A DNA stretch of 64,000 bases from Mesoflavibacter zeaxanthinifaciens DSM 18436 (lineage in GTDB: Bacteria; Bacteroidota; Bacteroidia; Flavobacteriales; Flavobacteriaceae). A program made the position numbers and the translations under genes. The stretch lies in assembly GCF_000422365.1 (NCBI RefSeq), contig NZ_AULQ01000001.1, forward strand, positions 62,001-126,000, read 5' to 3'. Shown here piece by piece: positions 62,695 through 64,000 of the stretch; the stretch's first letter is position 1; every line of letters begins with the position of its first letter. The notes below the pieces were generated by a model, which worked only from the letters and a program-made list of their open reading frames with translations, was not told where the DNA came from and did no database searches.

Positions 62695-64000
62695 ATGATT
62701 TCAGTAGATAATTTAGCAGTAGAATTTAGCGGAACAACGCTATTTAAAGACGTGTCTTTTGTTATAAACCCAACCGATAAAATTGCCCTTATGGGAAAAA
62801 ACGGTGCAGGAAAATCTACAATGATGAAGATTGTTGCAGGTGTACAAAATGCAACTAGAGGACACGTGCGTACACCAAAAGATGCTGTAATTGCCTACTT
62901 ACCACAGCATTTATTGACAGAAGATAATTGTACCGTTTTTGAAGAAGCAGCAAAAGCATTTAAACATGTTTTTGAAATGCGTGATGAAATGGACAAGCTT
63001 AACAAAGCATTAGAAACACGTACAGATTACGAAAGTGACGAGTATATGTCTATCATAGAAAAAGTTTCCGATTTAGGTGAAAAATATTATGCATTAGAAG
63101 ATGTTAATTATGATGCCGAAGTAGAAAAAGCACTTAAAGGTTTAGGTTTTAAACAAGAAGATTTTACCCGTCAAACCAACGAGTTTTCTGGAGGTTGGCG
63201 TATGCGAATCGAGTTAGCAAAAATATTATTACAAAAACCAGATTTAATCCTGTTAGATGAGCCTACAAACCATATAGATATAGAGTCTGTAATTTGGTTA
63301 GAAGACTTTTTAGTTAACAAAGCCAATGCGGTTATGGTAATCTCTCACGATAGAGCATTTATTGATAATATCACCAATCGTACTATAGAAGTAACTATGG
63401 GACGTATTTACGACTATAAAGCCAATTACAGTCACTATTTACAATTACGCGCAGATAGACGTAGCCATCAATTAAAAGCGTACCAAGAACAACAAAAGTT
63501 TATTGCCGATAATATGGCGTTTATAGAGCGTTTTAAAGGCACCTATTCTAAAACTAATCAAGTTGCTTCACGCGAGCGTATGCTTGAAAAGTTAGAAATT
63601 ATTGAAATTGACGAAATAGATAACTCTTCATTAAAATTACGTTTTCCGCCAGCACCAAGATCTGGAGATTATCCTGTTACAGTTAAAGACGTTTCAAAAG
63701 CATACGATAATAAAGTCGTTTTTAAAGATGCAAATATGTCTATAGCAAGAGGCGAAAAAGTCTGTTTTGTTGGAAGAAATGGTGAAGGAAAATCTACAAT
63801 GATAAAAGCCATTTTAAATGAAATTGAAGTTGATGGTACTTGCCAATTAGGACACAATGTTAAAGTTGGTTATTTTGCTCAAAACCAAGCTTCTTTATTA
63901 GATGAAGAATTAACTATTTTTCAAACTGTAGATGAAGTTGCACAAGGCGATATTAGAACACAAATAAAAAATATTTTAGGTCGTTTTATGTTTGCTGGTG
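62695..64000 (+). CDS. ABC-F family ATPase, N-terminal part (cut by window edge)
   Basis: About 435 residues from the ATG at 62695 before the window ends. First ATPase: Walker A GKNGAGKST (34-42), signature FSGGWRMR, Walker B LILLDEPTNHIDI. A linker rich in Lys/Glu/Arg follows (ADRRSHQLKAYQEQQKFI), then the second ATPase with Walker A GRNGEGKST. This is the layout of ABC-F proteins (Uup/EttA-like), soluble ribosome-associated factors. It is probably a Uup/YdiF-type translation factor; the exact subgroup cannot be called from the part visible. Confidence 0.93.
   Translation, partial: MISVDNLAVEFSGTTLFKDVSFVINPTDKIALMGKNGAGKSTMMKIVAGVQNATRGHVRTPKDAVIAYLPQHLLTEDNCTVFEEAAKAFKHVFEMRDEMDKLNKALETRTDYESDEYMSIIEKVSDLGEKYYALEDVNYDAEVEKALKGLGFKQEDFTRQTNEFSGGWRMRIELAKILLQKPDLILLDEPTNHIDIESVIWLEDFLVNKANAVMVISHDRAFIDNITNRTIEVTMGRIYDYKANYSHYLQLRADRRSHQLKAYQEQQKFIADNMAFIERFKGTYSKTNQVASRERMLEKLEIIEIDEIDNSSLKLRFPPAPRSGDYPVTVKDVSKAYDNKVVFKDANMSIARGEKVCFVGRNGEGKSTMIKAILNEIEVDGTCQLGHNVKVGYFAQNQASLLDEELTIFQTVDEVAQGDIRTQIKNILGRFMFAG

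Noticed and set aside
1-64000. tRNA or rRNA genes
   Set aside because: I found no cloverleaf-like or rRNA-like sequence in the intergenic regions.

Overview
The window is AT-rich bacterial chromosome from the phylum Bacteroidetes, most likely a (marine) member of the Flavobacteriaceae. The signs are Bacteroidetes-type promoters (TAnnTTTG -7 boxes, best seen upstream of rpmH), type IX secretion C-terminal signals on three proteins, lipoproteins with acidic residues just after the lipidated Cys, a zinc-free type B L31, and several families typical of flavobacteria (DUF4199, DUF4252, DUF6263, YCF48-like Asp-box proteins, GlmU-like nucleotidyltransferase). I saw no rRNA, tRNA, prophage, insertion sequence with transposase, or CRISPR array.

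Layout. 1-7000 (minus): a fatty-acid oxidation operon, MarR regulator, FadB-like multifunctional protein, thiolase and the start of an acyl-CoA dehydrogenase, followed upstream by a long-chain acyl-CoA synthetase. A four-helix-bundle (23S intervening-sequence-type) gene sits inside this operon between two copies of an inverted repeat, and an ORF-less copy of the repeat lies in the next spacer. 7190-15000 (minus): AraC regulator, purL, secreted endonuclease I and a NOL1/NOP2/Sun-type rRNA methyltransferase. 15099-17765: an Asp-box lipoprotein, then an ECF sigma factor with a membrane protein and a Spy-like partner. 17974-23126 (minus): envelope operon of MsbA-like ABC exporter, phosphohexomutase, polyprenol-type GT2 and DUF4199 protein.

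23286-31240: rpmE2, GlmU-like protein, three small membrane proteins (two YhhN-like paralogues), then a minus-strand group of peptide-binding lipoprotein, eight-TM protein and ABC ATPase. 31361-36273: mtaB, a GNAT, an alpha/beta hydrolase, lytic transglycosylase and cardiolipin synthase. 36324-39616: a large type IX-secreted protein whose 5' end seems to be broken or to use a non-standard start. 39621-45096: TPR and DUF6263 proteins, rpmH, carB (without the allosteric domain) and a secreted cupredoxin.

45125-48563 (minus): hotdog thioesterase, two small membrane proteins, a GIY-YIG-like gene with an unknown partner, and rmuC. 48636-54931 is a vitamin B12 acquisition locus: btuD-btuC-btuF on the minus strand, and divergently an AdoCbl riboswitch, btuB and a BtuG-like surface beta-propeller lipoprotein; an overlooked 35-residue membrane ORF lies between the two arms. 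54993-64000: S41 protease lipoprotein, a second ECF sigma/anti-sigma/DUF4252 cluster, purB with a small membrane protein, HEAT-like protein, haem-binding protein, a glycosyltransferase and the beginning of an ABC-F protein.

Most genes are core metabolism or envelope functions. The parts that most deserve a second look are the intervening-sequence-like element at 446-863, the B12 locus, and the GIY-YIG pair at 46302-47169.
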